A program made the translations under genes and the position numbers. This document shows positions 26,563 to 35,823 of a stretch of 60,701 nt of DNA, one piece after another. The notes beneath the pieces were generated by a model. That model ran no database searches, was not told where the DNA came from, and saw nothing but the letters and a program-made list of their open reading frames with translations. The stretch's first letter is position 1, and the number at the start of each line of letters is the position of its first letter. Source of the stretch: Baia soyae (GTDB lineage: Bacteria; Bacillota; Bacilli; Thermoactinomycetales; Thermoactinomycetaceae); NCBI RefSeq assembly GCF_004341445.1, contig NZ_SLXV01000013.1, positions 1 through 60,701 of the forward strand. The letters run 5' to 3'.

Positions 26563-27804
26563 TTGAGTATGTGGCATATAGCAAGAAAAGATCTACAAAT
26601 CTTGTTTCGTGATATTTGGGGATTAGCTTACTTATTTTTAGCTCCTATCATTATCATTGCGATTGCTAGTGTTGCTCTATCGGGACTATATGGTGGTCCT
26701 ACCGAAAAGTTTAAGATACCGGTTGTGGTTGAAGATAGTGGACAAGCGGCGAAGGATATGGTGGAGGCATTAAACAAAGTAGAAGCTTTGGATTTGATAC
26801 TTACTTATAAAAAAGATGGAAAAGAACAGCCGATGACTAGGAGCGAAGCAGAGGAATTAGTGAAAGATAAGAAGGCTGCAATCGTGATTCCTAAAGGATT
26901 TTCAAAGGCTGTAGATGAAGGGAAAGGGGCTAGTGTGGAGGTTATCCAAAATCCAGCGGATCAAGTGATCCCAGGTGTGATAAAGAATGTAGTATCGGAA
27001 TATACGTCTAGGTTGTCGACTGCGATCGTTGCCAATCAGGTTGGGGCCCAGTCTATACAAAATTTTGCTAGTGTTGTGGGACAAAAGCATAATCTAAAAT
27101 TGGATCCTACTTCAGAAATTTCCAAAGTACAAGATTATGTTAAGCCATATACAGAAAAGCCTCCAATTGAAGTGAAAACAAAAAGTTTGGAAAAGAGTAA
27201 GGGAAGTACAGCAACTCCATTTGATTACAACGTACCCGGATATGCGGTTATGTTTGTCCTTTTCGGTGCAAGTTCTGCTGCTTCGGCATTACTCGAAGAA
27301 CGAGAGAATGGAACATTACGCAAATTAAAAACATTACCAATTTCGAGTCAATCTATTCTCTTAGGTAAAATGCTTTCTAGTTTTATGACAGCAACATTCC
27401 AATGTCTTGTTTTATTTACGGTTGGTTATCTCGTTTTCGACATGAATCTAGGAAACAGCATCCTTGGATTGTTATTGATGATGATCAGTACCGCATTTGC
27501 GGCAACAGGATTGGCCATGTTACTGGCGGCATTTTGTAAAACACGCTCGCAAGCAAGCGGTATTTCGCTTTTAGTGGTTCTTTCGATGTCGGCGTTGGGC
27601 GGGTCTTGGTGGCCATTATCAATCGTACCAGAATGGTTGCAGAAGTTTGCTCACGTTACCTTGACAGCTTGGTCAACGGGTGGATTTAGTGATTTGTTGG
27701 TCTACGGAGGAGGCTTGGTGGACATTCTTCTCCCAGCAGGCGTTCTTCTCGGCATGGGTTTACTATTCCTAACAATCGCAATCCAACGTTTTCGCTTTGA
27801 ATAA
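26563..27804 (+). CDS. ABC-2 type transporter permease
   Basis: 413 residues. One N-terminal transmembrane helix (about 18-41), a large outside domain of roughly 190 residues ('VVVEDSGQAAKDMVEALN' onward), then five C-terminal helices (about 226-410) with the ABC-2 signature 'LLEERENGTLRKLKTLPIS'. This NatB-like topology is shared by exporters of antibiotics and lipids, including the Bacillus LnrMN exporter that handles linear polyenes. The partner ATPase ends 17 bp upstream. TTG 26563 or ATG 26569 could be the start. Confidence 0.88.
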   Translation: MSMWHIARKDLQILFRDIWGLAYLFLAPIIIIAIASVALSGLYGGPTEKFKIPVVVEDSGQAAKDMVEALNKVEALDLILTYKKDGKEQPMTRSEAEELVKDKKAAIVIPKGFSKAVDEGKGASVEVIQNPADQVIPGVIKNVVSEYTSRLSTAIVANQVGAQSIQNFASVVGQKHNLKLDPTSEISKVQDYVKPYTEKPPIEVKTKSLEKSKGSTATPFDYNVPGYAVMFVLFGASSAASALLEERENGTLRKLKTLPISSQSILLGKMLSSFMTATFQCLVLFTVGYLVFDMNLGNSILGLLLMMISTAFAATGLAMLLAAFCKTRSQASGISLLVVLSMSALGGSWWPLSIVPEWLQKFAHVTLTAWSTGGFSDLLVYGGGLVDILLPAGVLLGMGLLFLTIAIQRFRFE

Positions 27805-27831
27805 CCGATTACACCGATAAGGAGGTGGATG

Positions 27832-28755
27832 ATGAGTCTCGCATTTCTATTTCCGGGTCAAGGCTCCCAGTATGTGGGGATGGGCAAGGATTTCTATCGA
27901 AGATATGAAGCTATTTTCTCGGATCTTTTCAACGAAGCCAATGAGGTGTTAGGGTTTGATTTACAAAAAATGTGTTTTCAAGGTCCGGCTGAGTATTTAA
28001 CCGCGACAGAAGTAGCTCAGCCAGCGATCTTAACAGCTAGCGTTGGAGTGTATCGTTTACTAGAACAAGAGGGCATCACTCCATCGGCGATGGCTGGGCA
28101 TAGTGTGGGACAGTTTTCGGCGCTAGTAGCGTCTAGCTCTCTCACGTTTGCGGATGCACTACAAATTGTTCGTAAGCGTGGAAAATGTATGGCGTCGGTG
28201 AAGCAACCGGGTAGCATGGTTGCGATTGTGACTTCGAAACACGAACTGATGGCTGAGGCCCTTACATGGATCGAAGAGCAAGAGATCGATATAGCCGCTT
28301 ATAATGCACCGAATCAGATTGTATTGTCTGGAGCTGTGGAGCAAATGAATGAGGCTTACACGGTGCTGGATGAGATCGAAGGGATTAAAGCTAAGAAGCT
28401 ATCGGTTAGCCAAGCGTTTCACTCTCGGCTAATGAAGGAGATGGAGTCAGAGTTTATGGAGTTTATCACTCAATTCTCCTTCGATACTCCTCGTGTCCCC
28501 ATCGTCCTAAATTGTACAGCGACGGAATCACAAGATGTCGATTTAATTTTAGAAGATGTGCGAAGGCAGTGTACAAGCCCTGTCAGATGGGCACAAACGA
28601 TTAAGCGATTGGCAGAGATGGAGATGGAGCAATTTGTAGAAGTGGGATCTAGCAAGACGTTATCAGGATTGATGCGCTCCTTTGCAGAGGGATATCAAGT
28701 GCATTCGACCGAATCACCGATGGCGTTAGCGAAGGCATTGAAGAGAATGAGATAG
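27832..28755 (+). CDS. Malonyl-CoA:acyl carrier protein transacylase
   Basis: 307 residues, FabD-like fold. Loads malonyl units onto the ACP of this locus. 'FPGQGSQYVGMG' at residues 7-18, the nucleophile Ser91 in 'GHSVGQFSALV' (GHSxGE is usual, here Q follows), and the catalytic His197 in 'QAFHSRLM'. An arginine expected for malonyl binding is present in 'VRKRGKCM'. Start ATG 27832 follows a strong AAGGAGGTG. It is 27 bp after the permease and 13 bp before the ketoreductase. A fabD copy for primary metabolism presumably lies elsewhere. Confidence 0.9.
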   Translation: MSLAFLFPGQGSQYVGMGKDFYRRYEAIFSDLFNEANEVLGFDLQKMCFQGPAEYLTATEVAQPAILTASVGVYRLLEQEGITPSAMAGHSVGQFSALVASSSLTFADALQIVRKRGKCMASVKQPGSMVAIVTSKHELMAEALTWIEEQEIDIAAYNAPNQIVLSGAVEQMNEAYTVLDEIEGIKAKKLSVSQAFHSRLMKEMESEFMEFITQFSFDTPRVPIVLNCTATESQDVDLILEDVRRQCTSPVRWAQTIKRLAEMEMEQFVEVGSSKTLSGLMRSFAEGYQVHSTESPMALAKALKRMR

Positions 28756-28768
28756 GAGGGTTTGTTTC

Positions 28769-29515
28769 ATGTTTGAGGGTACAGAAGTCGCATTGGTTAC
28801 CGGTGGATCAAGAGGAATTGGAAAGGCGATTGCGATTGATCTAGCGGCAAATGGAGTAACGGTTTTGCTTACCTTTTCAAGCAATCCACGGGGAGCAGAG
28901 CAGACGATTGCCGAGATTCAAGAAGCAGGCGGGACAGCACATGCGATACAAGTCGATATCTCGCAGGAAAAAGAAGTGAAATCTCTATTTAAGGAGGTGA
29001 AAACGAGGTTTGGTAGACTTGATATCTTAGTCAATAATGCAGGTATTACCAAAGATGGCTTTGTTGCTGTGATGAGCGAGGCGAAATGGGATGATGTCAT
29101 TCGAGTGAATCTGGGTGGAGCCTTCCTATGTTCGAGGGAAGCGGTCAAGATCATGATGAAGCAGAAGTCGGGTGCCATTATCAATGTTTCTTCTACGAGC
29201 GGAGTAGCGGGTTCGAAAGGACAGACCAACTACGCGGCCTCCAAAGGGGGAATTATCTCCTTTACGAAAAGCTTGGCGATGGAAGTGGCGGAACATAATA
29301 TTCGCGCCAATGTCGTTGCCCCAGGTTTTATTGCGACGGATATGACAAAAGGGATGGATCAAGCGATCTTATCGAAGATGATGGATCTCATCCCGTTAAA
29401 ACGCATGGGGCAACCAGAAGAAGTGGCCCATCTCGTTACCTTTTTAAGCTCTCATAAAGCCTCTTATATCACTGGAAAAGTATTTACGATTGATGGTGGA
29501 TTGATCAACGGATAA
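28769..29515 (+). CDS. 3-oxoacyl-ACP reductase (FabG/KR type)
   Basis: 248 residues, classical short-chain dehydrogenase. NADPH-binding 'TGGSRGIGKAIA' at the N-terminus and 'VNNAGITKDGF'. The catalytic triad Ser142, Tyr155, Lys159 lies in 'INVSSTSG' and 'NYAASKGG'. C-terminal 'YITGKVFTIDGGLING' matches FabG. It reduces the beta-keto group after each condensation on the locus ACP. Start ATG has AGGAGGG. Confidence 0.92.
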   Translation: MFEGTEVALVTGGSRGIGKAIAIDLAANGVTVLLTFSSNPRGAEQTIAEIQEAGGTAHAIQVDISQEKEVKSLFKEVKTRFGRLDILVNNAGITKDGFVAVMSEAKWDDVIRVNLGGAFLCSREAVKIMMKQKSGAIINVSSTSGVAGSKGQTNYAASKGGIISFTKSLAMEVAEHNIRANVVAPGFIATDMTKGMDQAILSKMMDLIPLKRMGQPEEVAHLVTFLSSHKASYITGKVFTIDGGLING

Positions 29516-29561
29516 GAAAATGAAGGCATAACATAACAACTACATGGAGAGAGGGACAACA

Positions 29562-29849
29562 TTGCTTACATATCAAGAGACAAAAGAAAAAGCAGAGAAA
29601 AGACGCGAATTAACGCAGCGAATCAAGGCCATCATCGTGGAACGGTTAAATCTCGATATGGATCCAAATTTGATCACAGATGACCAACCTCTTTTTGGTC
29701 GAGGTCTAGGATTAGATTCGATCGATGCATTAGAGTTGTTTGTCGTAATTGAAGATGAGTTTGGTGTAACAATTTATGATGATAATATGGAAGTTTTTGG
29801 TTCTGTTAATAAATTAGCTGATTATATCTTAGAAAACATCGAGGAGTGA
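29562..29849 (+). CDS. Acyl carrier protein
   Basis: 95 residues from TTG 29562. Phosphopantetheine is attached at Ser53 in 'GLGLDSIDALEL', followed by 'VVIEDEFGV'. The first 20 residues are an unusually lysine/glutamate-rich helix not found in FASII AcpP, which is near 77 residues. TTG 29562 has GGAGAGAGGG seven bases before it; ATG 29544 would add six residues without a site. The stop overlaps the ribosome site of the dehydratase gene, so the two are likely translated together. Confidence 0.9.
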   Translation: MLTYQETKEKAEKRRELTQRIKAIIVERLNLDMDPNLITDDQPLFGRGLGLDSIDALELFVVIEDEFGVTIYDDNMEVFGSVNKLADYILENIEE

Positions 29850-29857
29850 AAACAGCG

Positions 29858-30364
29858 ATGACAGTGATGAATGCGGATGAAATTCGTAAATTACTGCCCC
29901 ACCGCTGGCCTTTTCTCCTATTAGATCGCGTGATTGAGTTGAAACCAGGTGTAAGTGGTGTAGGGATCAAAAACGTGACCATTAGTGAGCCTTTTTTCGA
30001 GGGTCATTTCCCGACTGAGTCGATTATGCCAGGGGTGTTGATCGTAGAAGCACTCGCACAGATGACAGCAGTCGTCTATTGCACAGGTGCGCTCCAGGCC
30101 ATGCGTGAAGCCGAGCAAGAGGTAGCGGCAACAGCAGAGGCACAGCTGGAGCCTGCAGAGGAGATCGATATCTCTTCTCGTGTGGGATACTTGGTTGCGA
30201 TTCGAGATATGAAGTTTATGAAACCAGTGGTGCCAGGAGATCAACTCCTTTTAAAAGTGAAGATCGGGAGATCTGTAGGAATTTTGTCAAAAGTAAATGT
30301 AGCTGCCTATGTTGGCAAGGTATGTGTTGTGGAAGGAACTCTAAGTGTATCTCAACGACCTTAA
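29858..30364 (+). CDS. 3-hydroxyacyl-ACP dehydratase (FabZ type)
   Basis: About 168 residues, hot-dog fold. The catalytic pair His50 ('FFEGHFP') and Glu64 ('PGVLIVEALAQM') is intact, and 'LLPHRWPFLLLDRV' opens the fold. It is about 20 residues longer than usual FabZ because of an alanine/glutamate-rich insert ('EAEQEVAATAEAQLEPAEE') in the middle. With the KR, this gives enoyl products; no enoyl reductase is encoded in the locus, so double bonds may remain. ATG 29858 is chosen, though the frame is open from GTG 29846. Confidence 0.9.
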   Translation: MTVMNADEIRKLLPHRWPFLLLDRVIELKPGVSGVGIKNVTISEPFFEGHFPTESIMPGVLIVEALAQMTAVVYCTGALQAMREAEQEVAATAEAQLEPAEEIDISSRVGYLVAIRDMKFMKPVVPGDQLLLKVKIGRSVGILSKVNVAAYVGKVCVVEGTLSVSQRP

Positions 30365-30399
30365 CAACTTTGAGTTCATAAACATGGGGAGTGAGAGTG

Positions 30400-33363
30400 T
30401 TGGATCAAGATCAAGGGTGGGTTAAGATCCGGGATTGTAAACGGGAAGATGCTGAGCAGATTGCCTCTTTTTATAATCGATTTGGTTATGGAACGGGACC
30501 TTCTGGATATCCGCTGAAGCCAGGCGATATTTTGCGATTGATGGATGAGCGGGAGATCGTCTCGTATTTGCTAGCGGAGTACGAAGGAAGCATCATTGGA
30601 ACGATGTTGTTTAGCACTTTATCAGGACAGAAGATGCCTGATCCCAAAGCGGTATGGTCTGGCTACTTTATTATCCACCCTGAATTTCGCAATGGAGGAA
30701 TACCAGGACGATTTTTTTCGGAATCCATTTCGCGGTTGACTGAAAAGGGATACTGGTACATCGACACAGAGGTGGATCCAACGAATCGACTGGCCATGGC
30801 CCTATACAAGCGGGTGGGGATGTACAAAACAAGTCGGTCGCGTCTGGATTACGACGGATATATTGATTTACGTTGCTATCTCCCCTATATACTTCAGTAC
30901 GTATTAAGCGGTTATCAATCCATGTTGCCCGAAGGAATCATGGAGAACGTTGGTTGGAAAAACTTAATCACTTCGGTTACACGTTCAAACGAGACAGATT
31001 CCGTGGTCGAACACGGGGTCGAAATGGTTCCCTACACGATTCAGTATGGTGAAATGGGCGTCACTTGTTGGATCGACATTCGGAGTCAAAAAGTAACGAG
31101 AATGGAGAGTCCGCAATTTCGTTTTGATAGCTATATTGTAGAAGGACAAACGCTAACGATTGGACAAAGCATTCGAATTCGTTTTGAGTTTGAAAATCGG
31201 CAGGAGTCCAATATCCTAGTTCAATTTCAAACTCACTTAGGGAATCAAGAAGTAGAGTATCGAAATGGGCAAAAGATCCAACTGCTGGATGCAGGCGAAT
31301 CCATCGAGTGGGAGGAAACGATTACTCTACTAGGTCCCCTGCAAGGTGAGCTAAAAACGAGAGTCCAATTCGGTGAAGCTCAATTTGATTTTTACAGTGG
31401 AGTAGAGGTTCGCTCTCGAGTTGAACTAAGGTTGCCAGAGCAGTCACTATTGCTGGGAGAGAGTACCACCACCTATCTCCGGCTACAAAACCTAGTTCCC
31501 GAACCCATTCGGATCCAATTAGAAGTGAAAGCATCAGGGAACAAACGATTACAAGCCATTTTTCCAGAAAAGGATACATGGTTGATCCAGTCTGAAGAGA
31601 TCGTGGATATCCCACTTTGGTTGCAAGGGGCTGGTATTGGAGTAGGAGAGCTCGTCTGTGATGTGATCTCTGAACAGAATAAATGTATCCATACAGGCCA
31701 TTTTCAAATTCCTATCCATTCCAAGGATGGTGTGATTCGATACAGGAGAAATGGTAGGGTCATACTAGAAAACCCTTCTATATCGGTTCAGATTGATTCG
31801 GATACGGGTGGTATCTATGTATATGACCAAGTTTCAGGAAAGCAAGTCATTCAGGAGGCGTGGCCCGATCTCGGTTTTCCTTATACGAGCGGAGTAAAGC
31901 GTATGGCAAATCGATCCCTACAATTTAATGATGAATCGGAATCTACCATCGTGGTAAAAGAGATGAGGGAAAATGGGTCAACGTTGACCCGGAAAATCTC
32001 GATCTGTTCGGTTCGTAACGTGAAGATTGAAGATAGTACGAATTCCGCTGGTTCACTGAAGATACACCCGTGGTGCATGTTACAAGATGCGGTAATCCAT
32101 ATCCCATGCATGGAAGGGGTCAGGAAAGATACGATTATCTATGAAGAATTCCCTTTTATGATTCACGATTTTGAGTATGCACGTGATCTACAGCTACCGT
32201 CTGATCCGCAGGCTTACTCGATGTCGTGGAGTGCTTTTGAAAATAGCGAAGTAACGGTAGGGATGGTATGGAAGGGACAAGTTGAATCCCTGCTATACGG
32301 CTTACGCTGGATGCCAGCGATTGTGTTTGCAAGTGGTGCTAGTGAGCAAAAGATGTTCCCATTCATTAGTAAGAGAAAGAGATTAAAAAATATAAAAGAA
32401 TCATATAAAGCAAGCGCTCCTAGGGCGGTTCACTATTATGTGATAGCCCGAAGCGGTGTAGAAGATATCAAACGGCACTGGCAGATGCTAGTGGATAGAG
32501 GGAAGTTTTCTGATCCTTTCACACAACAAGCAGAGATCAGTTTGCCAATCAGACATACATCTTCTGTGGAGAAGGGAGAAGTAAGAGTAGAGGAACGCAA
32601 TGAAGCTTCCAAGTACCTCTATTCGATCGACAATCAAGCAATCCAATTGAAACTGCTTCCTGAACACCAAGGTGCGATTACGAGCTTAAAAGTTCAGGGA
32701 AAAGAGCTCCTTCTTCAACCGCAAGGCTCTGAGAAAAGAGGAGGACGTGATGGTTCGCCGCAGCGCTCAGGCATTCTACTTAAGCCGTTTAATCAGCCGA
32801 TCGATCTGGAGAACAATGCCCTTCTAGATGATCACCCGTTTCTGTCTTTTCAAGGGAAGCCTATTTCGGTTGCGGAGAAGGATGGGATCACATGGGAGGG
32901 GATCCGATGTAGTAGTGAACATTTCTCGTTAGATTGTTTACTCGTTCCCAATATCCCGCTGATCCGGTTGGACTTCCATGCCTTTAATCGTTCGAGGGCG
33001 CTTCAGGAATCGTACTTTGCGATCCAATCACTTTGGAATGGATTTCAGGAAAAACGACGTTCGAAGTCGGTTCACTATTGGAATGCGCTCGGTCATCAAG
33101 TTTTGGACGAAACAGGAATCCGACGAAAAGTATACGGGGAGCCACGAATGGTATTGGAACTGGGGAGTGACCTGTTTGCAGCGTGTTGGATTCCTTCGTA
33201 CCTAGGACAGTTAGCGGTATACGAGCTTCCGAAAAAAGGATTTCAAGTCTCATTGATCCATCCCGTCAAAGTAGGAAGTGGTGAAACGAAACGATATTCT
33301 ACCTACTTCGCCATCGGACATTCAGTAGAAGAGGTTTGTAACTATTTTAGAATGGGGGGCTAG
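30400..33363 (+). CDS. Giant GNAT acetyltransferase fused to beta-sandwich domains
   Basis: About 987 residues; the whole protein matches nothing I can name. Residues 1-165 are a GNAT acetyltransferase: acetyl-CoA loop 'RNGGIPGRFFSESISRL' and the later 'TNRLAMALYKRVGMYKTS'. Residues about 230-450 look like two Ig-like beta-sandwiches ('SIRIRFEFENRQESNILVQF', 'TTTYLRLQNLVPEPIRIQLE'). The rest resembles two carbohydrate-type (mutarotase-like) supersandwiches, beginning with 'SVQIDSDTGGIYVYDQVSG' and 'NQAIQLKLLPEHQGAITSL'. There is no signal peptide, so it should be cytosolic. Start is TTG 30400 or GTG 30397, set by GGGGAG at 30386. It may acetylate or bind a sugar-bearing intermediate; that is inference. 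Confidence 0.75.
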   Translation: MDQDQGWVKIRDCKREDAEQIASFYNRFGYGTGPSGYPLKPGDILRLMDEREIVSYLLAEYEGSIIGTMLFSTLSGQKMPDPKAVWSGYFIIHPEFRNGGIPGRFFSESISRLTEKGYWYIDTEVDPTNRLAMALYKRVGMYKTSRSRLDYDGYIDLRCYLPYILQYVLSGYQSMLPEGIMENVGWKNLITSVTRSNETDSVVEHGVEMVPYTIQYGEMGVTCWIDIRSQKVTRMESPQFRFDSYIVEGQTLTIGQSIRIRFEFENRQESNILVQFQTHLGNQEVEYRNGQKIQLLDAGESIEWEETITLLGPLQGELKTRVQFGEAQFDFYSGVEVRSRVELRLPEQSLLLGESTTTYLRLQNLVPEPIRIQLEVKASGNKRLQAIFPEKDTWLIQSEEIVDIPLWLQGAGIGVGELVCDVISEQNKCIHTGHFQIPIHSKDGVIRYRRNGRVILENPSISVQIDSDTGGIYVYDQVSGKQVIQEAWPDLGFPYTSGVKRMANRSLQFNDESESTIVVKEMRENGSTLTRKISICSVRNVKIEDSTNSAGSLKIHPWCMLQDAVIHIPCMEGVRKDTIIYEEFPFMIHDFEYARDLQLPSDPQAYSMSWSAFENSEVTVGMVWKGQVESLLYGLRWMPAIVFASGASEQKMFPFISKRKRLKNIKESYKASAPRAVHYYVIARSGVEDIKRHWQMLVDRGKFSDPFTQQAEISLPIRHTSSVEKGEVRVEERNEASKYLYSIDNQAIQLKLLPEHQGAITSLKVQGKELLLQPQGSEKRGGRDGSPQRSGILLKPFNQPIDLENNALLDDHPFLSFQGKPISVAEKDGITWEGIRCSSEHFSLDCLLVPNIPLIRLDFHAFNRSRALQESYFAIQSLWNGFQEKRRSKSVHYWNALGHQVLDETGIRRKVYGEPRMVLELGSDLFAACWIPSYLGQLAVYELPKKGFQVSLIHPVKVGSGETKRYSTYFAIGHSVEEVCNYFRMGG

Positions 33364-33366
33364 TCG

Positions 33367-34707
33367 ATGAATGTATTATTTATTGCACCCAGCTTATTTA
33401 GTATCGGAGAACTACACAATGCGATTTATTTAGCCAGACAACTAGAAGAACAAGATATCCGAACCCACTTCTTAACTAGTCCGAACCATATCGAGTATGT
33501 ACAACAAGCGGGGATGTCAGCTACCTCCTTACGAAAGGCCACGATGCAGACTGCTCCTATACAAGCATTGGTAGAGGAATTTCAGCCAGATGTGATAGTG
33601 ATTGCCGACTATCACAATCTAGATCTCGAATCGCCACTCATCGATCTCGATTATGTGATACAACTAGGGATTCCTTGTGCCACAATCGATTCGCTTTCTT
33701 GGGCACCTAACTCCAGAGTTTTACGAAATAGGCTGTTTGATGGAACGATCAATAGACGTCCAAATGCCAATGTCAAAGGAGAAGTTCATCTGCGCCAAGT
33801 TCCCGAGCAGATGAAGATTATCCGGACATGCCCCATTAATTCCCCACAAGATGTGGACGATCGAATCAAGGCAGTGACGTTATATAAAGAACCATTTCAT
33901 ATTGACGAAGATGTCAAACAGCAGATGAGACAGCGATTTGGCTGCGAGCATGAAGCTGATAAATTAGTAATGGTATCAAAGGCGGCATGGGCTAGTTTGC
34001 TAGTGAAGATGCGAATGCTAGAAAGCAAACTACATATGCAGGCATCCTATAGCTATGAATACTTTATTCAAGAGCTAATCGGTCAATATCTGGGTACCCG
34101 TTTGCTTCCATCTAAAGTAGTGGTTGTGGGGATTGCATCAGAGAAAGGCTTTCTCGAACGAGACCCACATTCGAAGCTGTCCTTTGTTTCATTACCGTTT
34201 ATGAATTTAAATGAATATGAAGATCTCTTGTTCTCTTGTGATTTATTTATCACCGATAATATTACTTCTTGCTCGATGGCGAAGGCTTTGTTTGGATATG
34301 TGCCTGCTCTCAGCCTCATCAATACGAAAGTGGTAAGCAGTCCAGAGCGCGATGTTCCGTCTCTTCCACAAGTAAGTAGTGAGCCGATTAAGGAGATTCT
34401 GGAACGATGGAATCGAGTGTTACCACAAGGATTATATCCGTTCCTTACCTTCCCAAATGGTTGGACGGAAGAGCTGGCCCCTTTGCTAGAAGAGAATCCA
34501 TTTTTTGATGCGATTGATATTGCAGAGATGTTTTGTGTGGATCAAACAGGCGAAAAGATATGGAACATGTTATACGATAAGCAAACGAAGCAACGTATTC
34601 GGGACAAGCAAGAAAGATATATAGAAAAAATCATTCATTTACCTGGTGCGATGGAAATGCTCTGTTTTATTACAAAACAAAAAGTAGAGACCTCATGGGG
34701 GAGATAA
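33367..34707 (+). CDS. GT-B-like glycosyltransferase-related protein
   Basis: 446 residues. The N-terminus ('VLFIAPSLFSIGELHNAIYL' then 'THFLTSPNHIEYVQQAGM') has the layout of the acceptor half of GT-B glycosyltransferases. The second half has 'VSLPFMNLNEYEDLLFSCDL' and 'FITDNITSCSMAKALFGYVP', where such enzymes place the nucleotide-sugar loop, but the usual glycine-rich HGG motif is missing. It could be a glycosyltransferase with a diverged donor site or a binding-only paralogue. It starts 3 bp after the GNAT fusion and ends 1 bp before the GcvT-like gene, so the three are almost certainly co-translated. Confidence 0.6.
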   Translation: MNVLFIAPSLFSIGELHNAIYLARQLEEQDIRTHFLTSPNHIEYVQQAGMSATSLRKATMQTAPIQALVEEFQPDVIVIADYHNLDLESPLIDLDYVIQLGIPCATIDSLSWAPNSRVLRNRLFDGTINRRPNANVKGEVHLRQVPEQMKIIRTCPINSPQDVDDRIKAVTLYKEPFHIDEDVKQQMRQRFGCEHEADKLVMVSKAAWASLLVKMRMLESKLHMQASYSYEYFIQELIGQYLGTRLLPSKVVVVGIASEKGFLERDPHSKLSFVSLPFMNLNEYEDLLFSCDLFITDNITSCSMAKALFGYVPALSLINTKVVSSPERDVPSLPQVSSEPIKEILERWNRVLPQGLYPFLTFPNGWTEELAPLLEENPFFDAIDIAEMFCVDQTGEKIWNMLYDKQTKQRIRDKQERYIEKIIHLPGAMEMLCFITKQKVETSWGR

Positions 34708-34708
34708 A

Positions 34709-35809
34709 ATGAAAACAACTCTGTTAACCAAAAACATTATGAACGATCATGCCCACCGCGTGGCAGATGGTTATGCCGTTGTTTCGGCCTATACCAATGT
34801 AAATGAGGAATACCGTGTGCTTCGTGGTGGGGTTGGGCTGATTGATTTGTCGGCTGTTGGGAAAATCAAGGTGACCGGAGAGCAACATGTAGAGTTTATC
34901 AATGAATTAGTTACCAAAGAAATCGAATTCCTTGATATAGAGAAGTCTTTATATACGCTACTTCTTGATGATAATGGACAAGTGATCGATCTCGTTAATT
35001 TATACAAGCAAGAGGACGCAATTCTGATTGAAACATCCGTAACAAAGCGTTCCGAGGTATTGGCTTGGTTAAACGAGCGGAAAGTGGACGGTGTAGAGAT
35101 AGCGGATCTTAGCGAGATGTTAGCCATGATTGGGCTAGAAGGACCTTATGCGTGGAAAGTGGGTCAACGTTTAATCGATTTTGAAATCTCCTCACTTCCA
35201 TTCCAAGCGTTTGTGGAAATTGAATGGAATGGACATCACGTATTCTTTGCTCGTACAGGTGTCACCGGAGAATACGGATATAAGGTAATTGTCCGGATGG
35301 ATGTTGCTCATCAGATGTGGGAGGCTTTACTCGGTTACGCTGATGAAGATATGAACGTGCAAGCAGTGGGGATGGATGCTCTCGAAATCGCGATGATGGA
35401 AGTGCGCCAGCCGAATATGGCGGTTGAAGGCAACGATTTAACGTTGTATGAAGCTTGTCTAGAGTGGTTGGTTAGCTTTGACAAAGAGGACTTTATCGGC
35501 TTTGATGCGATCCACTCGATGAGAGAGCAAGGGGTTAAACAGAGGGTTGTTGGCTTTGTTACAAACCCAGATCATGTACTTGATGCAAACGATGCAATCG
35601 TAGTAGAGGATACAAATGTCGGGAAAGTGTTACAAATTTGCTACAGCCCAACTCTCGACAAAAAACTAGGACTTGCTGTTATTCATGAGGAGTTTGCTGT
35701 TTCTGGGATTGAACTAGAAGGATTAAATCAGAACGGAGAACGAGTGTTGGTTCAAACACAATCATCCCCGTATACATTCCCTAAATCGTGGTCAATCAAA
35801 ATCATCTAA
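34709..35809 (+). CDS. GcvT-like aminomethyltransferase/folate-dependent C1-transfer family protein
   Basis: 366 residues with the GcvT fold: 'GGVGLIDLSAVGKIKVTG' near the N-terminus, 'FFARTGVTGEYGYKV' in the middle, and a C-terminal barrel. In true glycine-cleavage T-protein an Asp-Asp pair follows 'GGV'; here the stretch reads 'GQVIDLVNLY', so one of the pair is replaced by Leu. No gcvP or gcvH is nearby. This argues against glycine cleavage and for another tetrahydrofolate-dependent or tRNA-modification-like (YgfZ) role, perhaps demethylation or methyl transfer on the locus product. GGGGGAG ribosome site. Confidence 0.75.
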   Translation: MKTTLLTKNIMNDHAHRVADGYAVVSAYTNVNEEYRVLRGGVGLIDLSAVGKIKVTGEQHVEFINELVTKEIEFLDIEKSLYTLLLDDNGQVIDLVNLYKQEDAILIETSVTKRSEVLAWLNERKVDGVEIADLSEMLAMIGLEGPYAWKVGQRLIDFEISSLPFQAFVEIEWNGHHVFFARTGVTGEYGYKVIVRMDVAHQMWEALLGYADEDMNVQAVGMDALEIAMMEVRQPNMAVEGNDLTLYEACLEWLVSFDKEDFIGFDAIHSMREQGVKQRVVGFVTNPDHVLDANDAIVVEDTNVGKVLQICYSPTLDKKLGLAVIHEEFAVSGIELEGLNQNGERVLVQTQSSPYTFPKSWSIKII

Positions 35810-35823
35810 GGTGGTGAGTGGAC

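Noticed and set aside
34709-35809. Glycine-cleavage system T-protein (gcvT)
   Set aside because: No gcvH or gcvP near, a changed acidic pair, and tight packing in a biosynthetic operon.
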